A DNA stretch of 64,000 bases from Pararhodobacter sp. (GCF_034676545.1 NZ_JAUCBZ010000015.1:3069001-3133000); one strand, 5' to 3'. Shown: positions 26,108 to 34,859, counted from the first letter of the stretch. The notes: generated by a model from the letters alone, not told the origin. Translations and numbers: made by a program.

Positions 26108-26137
26108 CCCCGCACGGCTTGTCCGCGCGGGGTTTTT
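26108..26137 (+). terminator. Terminator of the repeat lipoprotein gene
   Basis: CCCCGCACGG (26108-26117) pairs with CCGCGCGGGG (26123-26132) with one mismatch, then five T. Confidence 0.85.
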
Positions 26138-26159
26138 GATTGAGATCCCCTATTCCGGC

Positions 26160-27200
26160 TCAACCCGCCCAACCCAAGGCCATCAACAAATCCCGCATAT
26201 CCTGCGGCAGTGGTGCTTCAAAACTCAGGCGCTCATCGGAAACCGGGTGTACGAATCCCAGCGTCGCGGCATGCAGCGCCTGACGCGGAAATGTCGCCAA
26301 GGCCTCGACACCCGCCGCCGACAGGGCCGCGGGCGACGCTTTGCGCTTGCCGCCATAGACCGGATCGCCAATCAGCCCATGCCCGACATGCGCCATATGC
26401 ACCCGGATCTGATGCGTGCGCCCGGTTTCCAACCGACACTCCACCAACGAGGCCTGAACCGGCGACCCGAAACTCTCGATTGCCCGCGCCCGCGTCACCG
26501 CATGGCGCCCGCGATCAAAGAACACCGCCTGTTTCTGGCGGTCAAAACGATGCCGCTCCAGCCGCGTGGTGATCTTCAACACGCCGCCGGTCTCGAAATT
26601 CACGCCCTTGCAGCCGTTCAACCGCGGGTCGCCCGGATCCGGCATGCCATGCACCACCGCCAGATAGCGCCGCTCAGCGGTATGCGCCTCGAATTGCGCG
26701 GCCAACCCGTGATGCGCGCGGTCGGTCTTGGCGACCACCAGAAGCCCCGAGGTCTCCTTGTCGATCCGGTGCACAATGCCGGGTCGCTTGGACCCGCCAA
26801 TCCCCGACAGGGTCTCGCCGCAATGATACAACAAGGCGTTGACCAGCGTCCCGTGCGGCGTACCCGGCGCAGGATGCACCACCATGCCCGCCGGTTTGTC
26901 GATGACGATCAACTCGGCATCCTCATAAACCACACTCAGCGGGATGTTTTCGGGCAGCGCGTCCAGATCCTCAGGGGGTTCGACGGTGATAACAAACGCG
27001 TCGCCCTCGGCCACTTTCGCCTTGGCGTTGGTGATGATCTCGCCATTCAGACTGACCGCCCCCTCGGCGATCAGCTTGGACAGCCGTGATCGCGACAAGG
27101 CCGCTTCCTCTGGCACATCGCGCGCCAAGGCCTTATCAAGGCGGTCGGGCGGGTTCGCGCCAATGACCACGTCGATTTCCAAAGGCAGACCCTCGTCCAT
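26160..27200 (-). CDS. rluD: 23S rRNA pseudouridine synthase RluD family
   Basis: RluD-type enzymes convert uridines of 23S rRNA helix 69 to pseudouridine. The 346-residue protein has an N-terminal S4 RNA-binding domain (RLDKALARD...LSRSRLSKLIAEGAVSLNG) and the catalytic motif GIVHRIDKETSGLLVVAK with the active-site Asp. TGRTHQIRVHMAHVGHGLIGDPVYG is also present in the C-terminal part. The ATG at 27200 shares the tetranucleotide CATG with the ATG of the divergent gene at 27199. No terminator is visible between it and the convergent repeat-lipoprotein gene on its strand. Confidence 0.93.
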   Translation of the reverse strand: MDEGLPLEIDVVIGANPPDRLDKALARDVPEEAALSRSRLSKLIAEGAVSLNGEIITNAKAKVAEGDAFVITVEPPEDLDALPENIPLSVVYEDAELIVIDKPAGMVVHPAPGTPHGTLVNALLYHCGETLSGIGGSKRPGIVHRIDKETSGLLVVAKTDRAHHGLAAQFEAHTAERRYLAVVHGMPDPGDPRLNGCKGVNFETGGVLKITTRLERHRFDRQKQAVFFDRGRHAVTRARAIESFGSPVQASLVECRLETGRTHQIRVHMAHVGHGLIGDPVYGGKRKASPAALSAAGVEALATFPRQALHAATLGFVHPVSDERLSFEAPLPQDMRDLLMALGWAG

Positions 27201-27498
27201 GTCCGATTCAGATGACACGACATCCCTCCCGCCTGAGTTGCGGTTCCTGAAATTGCTGGTGACCACCCTTGCGGGGGTGATGATTGTCGGGCTTGTAGCC
27301 ATCGTTGGCCTGCTTGTCACGCGGCTCGGCACGGCAGCGCCCCTGCCCGAACTGCCCGCCAGCGTGATCCTGCCCCAAGGTGCCACCCCCGCCGCCGTCA
27401 CCTTTGCCCGCGACTGGCTGGTGGTGGTCACCGAGGCCGGAGAGATCCTGCTCTATGACCGCGACGGCGTGCTGATCAATCAAATGCCGCGCCCCTGA
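27199..27498 (+). CDS. DUF6476-type small membrane protein
   Basis: A 99-residue protein with an acidic N-terminus (MSDSDD), one transmembrane helix (LLVTTLAGVMIVGLVAIVGLLV) and a periplasmic beta-rich part with WLVVVTEAGEILLYDRDG. This matches my memory of the DUF6476 family, found next to rluD in Rhodobacteraceae; its function is not known. Its start overlaps that of rluD on the other strand, so the two genes must share a very compact control region or be transcribed from within each other. Confidence 0.8.
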   Translation: MSDSDDTTSLPPELRFLKLLVTTLAGVMIVGLVAIVGLLVTRLGTAAPLPELPASVILPQGATPAAVTFARDWLVVVTEAGEILLYDRDGVLINQMPRP

Positions 27499-27638
27499 AA
27501 CGCGGCTCTGGCCCACCCTTGTTCACGACTGCGCCACGGAATTCGCCCACGAGCCTTTGACAAATGTCTATTTTTAGAACAAGTCCCGAGGGAATTGGTT
27601 GGCGTTTCCATGAGAGCGACTTGAATTCGAGGTCTCCT

Positions 27639-28385
27639 ATGAACAATGCGGTAGAACTTCAGGAATTCGCCGCGCAACTCCGCACGCATGAGGATCCTTT
27701 CTCTGTGTTCCAGAGTTTTATCGAGGACCATGGCGGCAAGGGCTATTTTTACGGCTTCGCGGGTATGAAATCGGATTTCTTGGAGTTCAATTATTCCAAG
27801 GCGCTTTTCTCGCATCATACCTATGGCGACGATTGGGCAAAAACCTCGGGCCCCGAACGCGCAATCGACCATGATACAACAATCGCACGCCTGCTTGCGG
27901 GTGAGGATTATGTCGAATGGGTGCCCGAGAATATCTCGGAGTACGTGAGTCATTATACCCCCGAACAGCATAAACAAGTGTCATCCGAACACGGCATGGG
28001 GCTCAAGTTTGGCTGCTCCATCGCCATAGATCGCAGTGCCTTCGGGCTTTCGGGGATGGGTTTCTGGACGACTGCCGTCACATCTGGCCACGAATTCCGA
28101 CAGTTGTGGAGCCGGTACGGGGCGCAGATCTGCCAAGGTGCGGCCATGCTTGACATGCATATCCGCAAGGACCAGCCAAATCTCCTGATTGGCCTGACCG
28201 CCCGTGAAATCGACTGTATCAGTTGGCTTGCGGCGGGTTTGCGGCCATCCGAAATCTGCTGGAAGCTCCAGATATCCGAAAAAACCTTTGAAAAACACAT
28301 CTCCAACGCCAAACAGAAACTGAAATCCCGGACCCGTGACAACGCCGTGGCCAAGGCGATCTTATTTGGCCTGATCAAGATGTGA
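27639..28385 (+). CDS. LuxR-family transcriptional regulator (solo)
   Basis: The 248-residue protein has an N-terminal autoinducer-binding-like domain (residues about 10-160), where IDHDTTIARLLAG and YVEW parallel the ligand-site Asp and Trp of LuxR proteins. A C-terminal HTH follows: LTAREIDCISWLAAGLRPSEICWKLQISEKTFEKHISNAKQKL. No luxI-type synthase is nearby, so it may sense another cell's signal or a different ligand. I chose the ATG at 27639, with GAGG eight bases upstream, over one at 27564. A short palindrome TCTA-TTTT-TAGA at 27568-27579 lies upstream and could be an operator, though this is weak. Confidence 0.87.
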   Translation: MNNAVELQEFAAQLRTHEDPFSVFQSFIEDHGGKGYFYGFAGMKSDFLEFNYSKALFSHHTYGDDWAKTSGPERAIDHDTTIARLLAGEDYVEWVPENISEYVSHYTPEQHKQVSSEHGMGLKFGCSIAIDRSAFGLSGMGFWTTAVTSGHEFRQLWSRYGAQICQGAAMLDMHIRKDQPNLLIGLTAREIDCISWLAAGLRPSEICWKLQISEKTFEKHISNAKQKLKSRTRDNAVAKAILFGLIKM

Positions 28386-28711
28386 TCCGCCGCGACCACC
28401 ACCTTTTCAACCGACTGCCCGCCATGCGCGCAGAGGTTGTTTTGCCACATGGGGAAAAATCCCCTGTGGCCGCGCCATTTCAAATATGGTCAACACAGAG
28501 CGGGATTTAGGGGCCTGTGCCCTGTTATTTGTTGTTTTCGTGAGGCGCTTTTCCAGCAACAGGCTTTTCCCGACCTCTGCCATCCTCGCCCGAGTGAATG
28601 CGTTGCAAAACGTCACGACGGAGTGGGATGTCTCACACCACTTGGTGGCAGAGCGTTTAAGCCCTTGGACCTGCCGCAGAGCAGACCCAAAGCACGCCAG
28701 CGCCCGTCCTG
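28386..28711. other. Convergent intergenic region with a strong hairpin
   Basis: No gene is supported in these 326 bases. At 28444-28470 an inverted repeat GCCACATGGGG / CCCCTGTGGC with one bulged T encloses AAAAAT. It lacks a T-run on either side, so it is not a classic terminator, but it may still end or stabilise the luxR transcript. Confidence 0.55.
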
Positions 28712-29440
28712 TCACTCCCGCCGGAATGTCATGTATTGCGGCACCCGCCCCTCGCGCAGCGCCTTTTGCTCATAGCGGGTCGAAAACCAGTCGTCCCACG
28801 CCGTGACACTGTCCGACACCAGCGTGAACCCCGCCGCCGGCACCTCTTCCAATGTCTGACGCGCATAGTCGGGGATATCCGTGGCCACCCGAAACTCGGC
28901 GCCCGGCGTCATCACCCGGTGCAACGGGGTCAGATGATCCGGCGTCACAAAGCGGCGGCGATGGTGGCGCGCCTTGGGCCAGGGGTCCGGGTAATTCAGG
29001 AACACCTTGTCCAGACAGGCATCGGGCAGCACATCGAACAGATCGCGCACGTCACCCGGGTGGATCAACGTGTTCTGCACCGGATTGCGCCGCAGCAGAC
29101 CCAGCAGCATGGCCACGCCGTTGACGAACGGCTCGCAGCCAATCAACCGCACATCCGGATACCGCCCCGCGATATGCGCCAGATGCTCGCCGCCGCCAAA
29201 GCCGATTTCCAACCAGATCGGCCCCGAACCCGGAATATCGGACAGCGCCAAGGTCCGGCGCTCGGGGTTTTCATCCACCGCAACATTGCGCAGCCGCAAG
29301 GCCGACAGATCCTGCGACAGATACTCTTTTTGCGTCGGGCGCAGGGTCTTGCCATGCACACGGCCATAGAAATTGCGATGCGTGCGCAGCGCGGTCAACG
29401 CGGGATGCGGCGGCAGGTCGGGTTTGCGATTGTCACTCAT
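28712..29440 (-). CDS. trmB: tRNA (guanine-N7-)-methyltransferase
   Basis: TrmB methylates G46 in the variable loop of tRNAs with SAM. The 242-residue protein has the SAM motif WLEIGFGGGEHLAH, then NYPDPWPKARHHRRRF and ATDIPDYARQ, all diagnostic. ATG at 29440 gives MSDNRKPDLPPHP. It ends convergently with the LuxR-type gene. A DMT-type transporter gene lies 46 bases away on the same strand upstream. Confidence 0.95.
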   Translation of the reverse strand: MSDNRKPDLPPHPALTALRTHRNFYGRVHGKTLRPTQKEYLSQDLSALRLRNVAVDENPERRTLALSDIPGSGPIWLEIGFGGGEHLAHIAGRYPDVRLIGCEPFVNGVAMLLGLLRRNPVQNTLIHPGDVRDLFDVLPDACLDKVFLNYPDPWPKARHHRRRFVTPDHLTPLHRVMTPGAEFRVATDIPDYARQTLEEVPAAGFTLVSDSVTAWDDWFSTRYEQKALREGRVPQYMTFRRE

Positions 29441-29486
29441 GGGACGCGGCCATAACTGCCGCAGCGCCGCCATGCAAGAGGCCGCG

Positions 29487-29933
29487 TTACGCCCGTTGGA
29501 TCAGAAACAGCCCCAACGCCATCACGCCCAGGCCCGAGGCACGCATCACCGTCAGTGGCCGCACGATCGCACCAAACAGGCCAAACTGGTCGATCAGCGC
29601 CGCCGAGATCATCTGCCCCATGAGCACGAAGAACACCGCATTGCCAACGCCGAACCGCGGCGCGACGATGGTGACGGACAGGACATAGAAACAGACCAGC
29701 AACCCGGCCAGAAACAGGTGTTTGGGCTGGGTGGTCAGCGCGCTGAACCCAGCGGGGCCCTGCGTCGCCACCATGACCACGATGGCACCGAGCAAGGCGA
29801 CACAAAACAGCACGACCGCCGCCACGGTGGGCGATCCGATCCGCGCACCCAGTTGCGCATTCAGCGCCGCCAACACCGGAATGCCAATCCCGGCCGCCAA
29901 CATGATCAACGCGTATCGGACTGTCTCGGGCAT
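29487..29933 (-). CDS. DMT-family small transporter (YdcZ/DUF606 type)
   Basis: A 148-residue protein of five hydrophobic segments. Family features include the N-terminal IPVLAALNAQLGARIGSP, LFLAGLLVCFYVLSVTIVAPRFGVGNAVFFVLMGQ and ALIDQFGLFG. YdcZ-type proteins are half-size drug/metabolite transporters, probably dimeric, with unknown substrate. ATG at 29933 has GAGGGGAAC upstream; longer readings add only unconserved sequence. Confidence 0.88.
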   Translation of the reverse strand: MPETVRYALIMLAAGIGIPVLAALNAQLGARIGSPTVAAVVLFCVALLGAIVVMVATQGPAGFSALTTQPKHLFLAGLLVCFYVLSVTIVAPRFGVGNAVFFVLMGQMISAALIDQFGLFGAIVRPLTVMRASGLGVMALGLFLIQRA

Positions 29934-30064
29934 CTGGTTCCCCTCTTGCGCTCCGACACCCTGACCCAAGCAAACCCGCCGCGCAAGATCACCCGGCACG
30001 GTTTGACAGCGCCGGACAATCGTCGCAGAGTTCGCCGCGCAATCTCCCAAGCCGGGCACATGCC

Positions 30065-30364
30065 ATGAGCCGTCAGACCGATACAATCGAAGTCCAGAAC
30101 ATCAATGCCCCGGATCACATCACCCGCGTTGACCGGGCGAAATACGATGCGATGAAAGCGGCCTTGTTGGCCGTCCTGCCGCGCGAGGCCCCCGGCCTCA
30201 CGGCGGCCGAGGCCAAAGCCGGGCTCTTGCCGCATCTGGACGACATGGTGTTTCCCGGCGGCGAAAAATCAGGCTGGTGGCTGAAATGCGTGCAACTCGA
30301 TCTTGAGGCCAAGAACGTGATCAAACGCGCGGATACAAAACCCCTGCGCTGGCACAGGGTATGA
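30065..30364 (+). CDS. DUF6958-type hypothetical protein
   Basis: A 99-residue soluble protein with IEVQNINAPDHITRVDRAKYDAMKAALLAV, GLTAAEAKA and PGGEKSGWWLKCVQLDLEAKNVI. It matches my memory of DUF6958, a small family without assigned function. The pattern of a helix-rich N-terminus followed by WW-K-VQLDLEAK suggests a winged-helix-like fold (inference). ATG at 30065. It converges with metK. Confidence 0.75.
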   Translation: MSRQTDTIEVQNINAPDHITRVDRAKYDAMKAALLAVLPREAPGLTAAEAKAGLLPHLDDMVFPGGEKSGWWLKCVQLDLEAKNVIKRADTKPLRWHRV

Positions 30365-30372
30365 CCTCATGG

Positions 30373-30400
30373 AAAAAGGGCAAGGGTTTCCCCTTGCCCT
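30373..30400 (-). terminator. Terminator of metK
   Basis: Arms AGGGCAAGGG (30377-30386) and CCCTTGCCCT (30391-30400), loop of 4, followed on the minus strand by a run of T. On the plus strand the hairpin may also stop the DUF6958 transcript. Confidence 0.88.
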
Positions 30401-30421
30401 GATCCAAAGCGCCGGCGGCGC

Positions 30422-30445
30422 GTAGGGTGCGTGCTTGCACGCACC
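30422..30445. repeat. Palindromic repeat, copy 3
   Basis: GTAG then arms GGTGCGTGC and GCACGCACC around TT, identical to the copy at 21431. It lies between the metK stop and the metK terminator, so it is transcribed in the metK 3' end. Confidence 0.8.
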
Positions 30446-30457
30446 GTCCGTGATCCC

Positions 30458-31639
30458 TCAAACGCCCGCGCGGAGGGTGTCAATCAGGTCCGTGCGCTCC
30501 CAGCTGAAGCCGCCATCGGCCTCGGGCGCGCGCCCGAAGTGGCCATAGGCCGCCGTGCGCGCATAGATCGGCTTGTTCAACTGCAACTTGGTCCGAATCC
30601 CGCGCGGCGTCAAATCCATCGCCGTCCGCACCGCACGCTCGATTTGCTCGTCGGGGATCGTGCCGGTGCCATGCGTATCGACATAGATCGACAACGGCTG
30701 CGAGACGCCGATGGCATACGACAATTGCAACGTGCAACGCTTGGCCAGGCCCGCCGCAACGATGTTCTTTGCCAGATAGCGCGCCGCATAGGCCGCCGAG
30801 CGGTCCACTTTGGTCGGATCCTTGCCCGAGAACGCGCCGCCGCCATGCGGGGCCGCGCCACCATAGGTATCGACGATGATCTTGCGACCGGTCAGGCCCG
30901 CGTCGCCATCCGGCCCGCCGATCACGAATTTCCCGGTCGGGTTCACATGCCATTCGGTCGTTGGTGTCAGCCAGCCATCGGGCAACACCTGCCGAATATA
31001 GGGCTCGACCACGGCGCGCACGTCACCCGAGGTCATTGTCTCGTCCAGATGCTGCGTGCTCAGGACAATCGACGTGACCTCAACCGGTTTGCCATCGACA
31101 TAGCGCACCGACAATTGCGATTTCGCATCCGGGCCCAGCACCGCCGCTTCGCCCGATTTGCGCACCTCGGCCAAACGCCGCAGAATCGCGTGGGCGTATT
31201 GGATCGGCGCGGGCATCAGCGCCTCGGTCTCGTCGGTGGCATAGCCGAACATGATGCCTTGATCGCCGGCCCCCTCATCCTTGTTGCCGGATGCGTTGAC
31301 GCCTTGCGCGATATGTGCGGATTGTTCGTGCAACAGGTTGGTGATCTCGACCGTGTCCCAGTGGAACTTGTCTTGCTCATAGCCGATGTCCCGAATGCAC
31401 TCGCGCACGATCCCGTCGATGCGGCCCATGTATTCCGCCAGTTTGGCTTGGTCCGACAGCCCGACTTCGCCACCGATCACCACGCGGTTGGTGGTGGCAA
31501 AGGTCTCGCAGGCGACACGCGCCTCGGGTTCCTGGGCCAAAAACGCATCGAGGATTGAATCCGAAATCCGGTCGCAGACCTTGTCCGGATGCCCCTCGGA
31601 AACGGATTCCGAGGTGAAAATATAATTCTTACGACTCAT
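30458..31639 (-). CDS. metK: S-adenosylmethionine synthetase
   Basis: MetK makes SAM from methionine and ATP in the cytoplasm. The 393-residue protein has SESVSEGHPDKVCDRISDS at the N-terminus, GAGDQGIMFGYA, the phosphate-binding loop FVIGGPDGDAGLTGRKI and GGGAFSGKDPTKVDRSAAY. ATG at 31639 directly follows a SAM/SAH riboswitch whose pseudoknot includes the GGAG ribosome site, so translation should fall when SAM is abundant. It is the last gene of the conserved phoH, ybeY, corC, lnt, metK series. Confidence 0.98.
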   Translation of the reverse strand: MSRKNYIFTSESVSEGHPDKVCDRISDSILDAFLAQEPEARVACETFATTNRVVIGGEVGLSDQAKLAEYMGRIDGIVRECIRDIGYEQDKFHWDTVEITNLLHEQSAHIAQGVNASGNKDEGAGDQGIMFGYATDETEALMPAPIQYAHAILRRLAEVRKSGEAAVLGPDAKSQLSVRYVDGKPVEVTSIVLSTQHLDETMTSGDVRAVVEPYIRQVLPDGWLTPTTEWHVNPTGKFVIGGPDGDAGLTGRKIIVDTYGGAAPHGGGAFSGKDPTKVDRSAAYAARYLAKNIVAAGLAKRCTLQLSYAIGVSQPLSIYVDTHGTGTIPDEQIERAVRTAMDLTPRGIRTKLQLNKPIYARTAAYGHFGRAPEADGGFSWERTDLIDTLRAGV

Positions 31640-31647
31640 TTGAGGTA

Positions 31648-31691
31648 TGCTCCATTGATTATAACTGCCACGTCAGGAAGCCGTTGTGACA
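31648..31691 (-). promoter_or_regulatory. SAM/SAH riboswitch in the metK leader
   Basis: Read on the minus strand, TCACAACGGCTTCCTGACG is followed by GTGGCAG, a short AT-rich linker and ATGGAGCA. The P1 stem is TGTCAC with GTGGCA, and the pseudoknot pairs CTTCC with GGAG, which is also the Shine-Dalgarno sequence 10 bases before the metK ATG. This is the SAM/SAH class known from metK leaders of Rhodobacterales. It acts by hiding the ribosome site when ligand is bound (established for the class). Confidence 0.93.
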
Positions 31692-31734
31692 GAATTGACC
31701 CGCGCTACCCGTTGCGCGCCCCAAGGTCAATTCT
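31691..31734 (-). repeat. Long inverted repeat between lnt and the metK riboswitch
   Basis: Outer arms AGAATTGACC (31691-31700) and GGTCAATTCT (31725-31734) are perfect over 10 bases, with inner arms CGCGC and GCGCG. It begins 10 bases after the lnt stop and abuts the riboswitch P1 stem. No T-run follows on the minus strand, so it may be a processing hairpin or an attenuating structure rather than a terminator. Confidence 0.75.
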
Positions 31735-31743
31735 TTTCCCTCG

Positions 31744-33285
31744 TTACACCCGATGCCGCACGCGGCGCCGCCAAACCCTGGCACCCAGAAAAAGCACCAG
31801 GATTGACAGCCCAATCGTCCAGGGCCCATCGCCGACCTGAGCATAAGGCGTCGGTACAAGCGCACCCGGAACCGTGCTGTCCAGAAACCCCCTCTCGCCC
31901 AACCCCAAGGACGCGACAATACGTCCCATCGGATCAATCACCGCCGTCACCCCGGTATTGGCAACCCGCACCAACGGCAGGCCGGTTTCCACCGCGCGAA
32001 GCTGCGCTTGCGCCAGATGTTGAAAGGGACCACTGCGCGTGCCGAACCAGGCGTCATTGGTGATCTGCAAGATCCAGTCAGGGCGTTCCTCGGTGTGCAG
32101 GCTGCGGGCGAACACGGCTTCGTAGCAGATCAGCGGCACCACGCGGCCCGCGGCGCCCAGGTCAATGACCCGCGGCCCCGGACCCGGCGCATAGCCCGAC
32201 AGAACCCGCGCCGCCAAGCCGCGCCAATCGCCGGGCAGATACGCGACCAGCGGCACATATTCGCCAAACGGCACAAGGTGGTGCTTGTCATATTGCGCCA
32301 TGATCTGACCCTCGGTGTCGATCATCGCCAGCGAATTGAAATACTGCACAAGCCCGTCTTCGGTGCGCGCGCGCCGGTCCACGCCGAACACCACCGGGGC
32401 CTGCGCCGCCTCGGCGATCATGCGCAGCCCGCTGCCCGCGTCGTTCAACAAGAACGGCGCGGCGGATTCGGGCCAGATGACAAGCTGCGGCACGGTTTCG
32501 CCGGGGGCTGCGCTCAGGTCCAGATGACGGTTGAAAAACTCCATCACCAGATCAGGCTGCCACTTCAGATGCTGCGGCACATTGGCTTGCACCAGCCGGA
32601 TCGGCACCCCCGTGCCCAACGGCACCGGCTGCGCCAACCGCGCCGCACCCCAGCCCCAGGCCGACGCCAGCGCCAGAACGCCCGCCCCGGCAACCACACC
32701 GGCGCGCAGGATCCGCCCCGCCGCCGCGCGCAAGGCAGCCGTTGCCAAAGCAGCCGCCAGGCCCAGTGCCCAAGCGCTCAACATCAGCGCGCCGCCCAGC
32801 GCCGCGCTCTGATCCATCGGCGTGCCGATCCAGATATGGCCGCTCAACGCCCAGGGAAAGCCGGTGAAAATATAGCCGCGCACCGCCTCGAATGCCACAA
32901 ACGCCCCGGCAAAGGCCCAGACCCGCGCGACCGGCGCGCGGACCGAGGCCGTTGCAAGCCCAGCGGCCACCGCCCAGAACAGCGCCAACCCTCCCGCCAT
33001 GAAGACCAGCGCAAAAGGCGCCATCCAGCCGTGGCGTTCGGGCTCGATCAGAAAGGGCTCGACAATCCATGCCAGACACAGCGCGAAATGCGCGGTTCCG
33101 GCCAACCACCCGGCCCAGAACCCCGCGCGCGCCGAGGTTGACCGCGCCACCAGCGCCATGAGCGCGGCCAACGCCACAACCGTGACAGGCCACGCCCCCC
33201 AGGGGGCCTGCCCCAATGCCGCCACGCCGCCCAAACCAAGGGCGATCAACCCGCGCCCGTAGCGCCCGGTCAGGACCGCGCGCAC
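31744..33285 (-). CDS. lnt: Apolipoprotein N-acyltransferase
   Basis: Lnt adds the third acyl chain to lipoproteins at the periplasmic face of the inner membrane. The 513-residue protein has seven or so N-terminal membrane segments and a nitrilase-type domain. The catalytic triad is visible as Glu in VIWPESAAPF, Lys in YDKHHLVPFGEYVP and Cys in PLICYEAVF. I use the GTG at 33285, two bases after the corC stop; the ribosome site is cramped and a slightly later start cannot be excluded. Confidence 0.94.
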   Translation of the reverse strand: MRAVLTGRYGRGLIALGLGGVAALGQAPWGAWPVTVVALAALMALVARSTSARAGFWAGWLAGTAHFALCLAWIVEPFLIEPERHGWMAPFALVFMAGGLALFWAVAAGLATASVRAPVARVWAFAGAFVAFEAVRGYIFTGFPWALSGHIWIGTPMDQSAALGGALMLSAWALGLAAALATAALRAAAGRILRAGVVAGAGVLALASAWGWGAARLAQPVPLGTGVPIRLVQANVPQHLKWQPDLVMEFFNRHLDLSAAPGETVPQLVIWPESAAPFLLNDAGSGLRMIAEAAQAPVVFGVDRRARTEDGLVQYFNSLAMIDTEGQIMAQYDKHHLVPFGEYVPLVAYLPGDWRGLAARVLSGYAPGPGPRVIDLGAAGRVVPLICYEAVFARSLHTEERPDWILQITNDAWFGTRSGPFQHLAQAQLRAVETGLPLVRVANTGVTAVIDPMGRIVASLGLGERGFLDSTVPGALVPTPYAQVGDGPWTIGLSILVLFLGARVWRRRVRHRV

Positions 33286-33287
33286 CC

Positions 33288-34196
33288 TCAGTCGCCGCTG
33301 ACGCTGTCGCCCGTGCCCGCCAGCCGCAGCCGCAGCCGTTTCACGCGGCGCGGATCGGCCTCGATCACCTCGATCTCATGCCCGGCAGGGAGTGCGATGA
33401 CTTCGCCACGCGCCGGAACCCGGCCCAGCAGCACAAAGATCAGCCCGCCCAGCGTATCCACTTCGTCGTCGTCGATCCCCTCGGCCAGATCAATGCCCAG
33501 TGCCTCGTGCAGATCCTCCAACAACGCGCGCGCCTGAATCAGCCACACACCGGGCGCTTCGGCCTGCCACAAATGTTCGTCCTCGGTGTCGTGTTCATCT
33601 TCGATCTGGCCGACGACCTGCTCCAGCAAATCCTCGATGGTGACCAGACCATCCACACCGCCGTATTCGTCAATCACCAGCGCCATATGCATCCGTCCGG
33701 CCTGCATTTTCTGCAGCAGGATCACCAATGGCATCGACGGCGGCACAAAGAGCAACGGGCGCAGCAATTCGTCGATCACCAGATCGCCGTTGCGCAGGTC
33801 AAACGCCCGGTTCAGCACCAGATCCTTGAGCAACAACAGCCCCATCGGCTTGTCCAGCGTCTCGTGATAGACCGGCAAACGCGAAAACCCGGATTCGCGG
33901 AAAATCGCGATCAGGTCATCAATCGTCGTGTCATGCGAGATGGACACGATTTCTGCCTTGGGAACCGCCACATCCGCCACACGCAAACGGCGCAGATTGG
34001 CCAAGCCCGGCAAGACCTGCCGCATGGACTCGTTGAGCGCGCGCTCTGCGGGATCCTCGGCCTCGTTGGGCGTGAACGCATCGAACAAGCGACCAAGCAG
34101 CCCACGTTGCTGCGTGCTATCGTCCGGACTAGGGTCGGGGTCTTCCGACACATCGAGGGTGTCGGCGGGGCCAGTGCCCGTATGAGAATCGGTCAT
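33288..34196 (-). CDS. corC: CorC/YbeX-family protein with paired CBS domains
   Basis: The 302-residue protein has no membrane domain. Two CBS domains span about residues 75-205 (VSISHDTTIDDLIAIFRESGFSRLPVY and MALVIDEYGGVDGLVTIEDLLEQVVG), followed by a CorC/HlyC domain (DEVDTLGGLIFVLLGRVPARGE). Proteins of this type are linked to magnesium or cobalt resistance and membrane lipid handling. ATG at 34196 has AAAGGA upstream. It lies between ybeY and lnt, as in many proteobacteria. Confidence 0.93.
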   Translation of the reverse strand: MTDSHTGTGPADTLDVSEDPDPSPDDSTQQRGLLGRLFDAFTPNEAEDPAERALNESMRQVLPGLANLRRLRVADVAVPKAEIVSISHDTTIDDLIAIFRESGFSRLPVYHETLDKPMGLLLLKDLVLNRAFDLRNGDLVIDELLRPLLFVPPSMPLVILLQKMQAGRMHMALVIDEYGGVDGLVTIEDLLEQVVGQIEDEHDTEDEHLWQAEAPGVWLIQARALLEDLHEALGIDLAEGIDDDEVDTLGGLIFVLLGRVPARGEVIALPAGHEIEVIEADPRRVKRLRLRLAGTGDSVSGD

Positions 34197-34215
34197 GGGT
34201 CCTTTCCGGGAGCAG

Positions 34216-34758
34216 TTAATCCAAGGCCGCGACGCCAAGTGGCATCGCTGAGTCGTTCTGTGCATATGGGTCGGCAATCCCCAGTTGCGCAAGGACTGAA
34301 CGCTCGGTTTCCTCCATCAAAACCGCATCTTCGTCGGTTTGATGGTCATAACCCAGCAAATGCAGCACAGAATGCACGACCAAATGCGTCACATGGTCGC
34401 CGGGCGTCTTGTTCTGCGCCCGCGCCTCGTCGAAACACGTCTCATAGGCCAATGCCACGTCGCCCAGCGCCTCGGGGTCCTCGGGCGTGCCCGGCTCGGC
34501 AGGGTCCGGCGCGTTACCCGGCGTCTCGGCGCTCAGATCCCATGTCGGCCACGAGAGCACATTGGTCGCGCTGTCCTTGGCACGAAACTGGCTATTCAGT
34601 GCCTGGATGCGCTGATCATCACAGGCCAGCACGCTGACCTCGAATGCGGCCGGGTCATAGCCCAGAAACGCAAGGGTCGCCGCACTTGCCCGCGCCACCA
34701 AAGTGTTCAGGTCCAACGCGGCCCATCGGGCGTCTGTGATATCAATTTCGACGTGCAT
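34216..34758 (-). CDS. ybeY: Endoribonuclease YbeY
   Basis: YbeY is a zinc-dependent RNase needed for 16S rRNA 3' maturation and ribosome quality control. The motif HSVLHLLGYDH supplies the three His ligands. NSQFRAKDSATNVLSWP and LGDVALA are also typical. The length is 180 residues with ATG at 34758. It normally follows phoH directly; here two opposite-strand genes lie between them. Confidence 0.95.
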   Translation of the reverse strand: MHVEIDITDARWAALDLNTLVARASAATLAFLGYDPAAFEVSVLACDDQRIQALNSQFRAKDSATNVLSWPTWDLSAETPGNAPDPAEPGTPEDPEALGDVALAYETCFDEARAQNKTPGDHVTHLVVHSVLHLLGYDHQTDEDAVLMEETERSVLAQLGIADPYAQNDSAMPLGVAALD

Positions 34759-34859
34759 GGCCCATGATACCGCCTGCGAAATCCGAACGATAGGGGGATT
34801 GACAGGTGCCTGCGTGAATATTATCCGACTATATTACTTGGTTTATTCAGGAGTCACCT

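Noticed and set aside
28407..28806. Short frames between luxR and trmB
   Set aside because: No ribosome site or family resemblance; probably chance.
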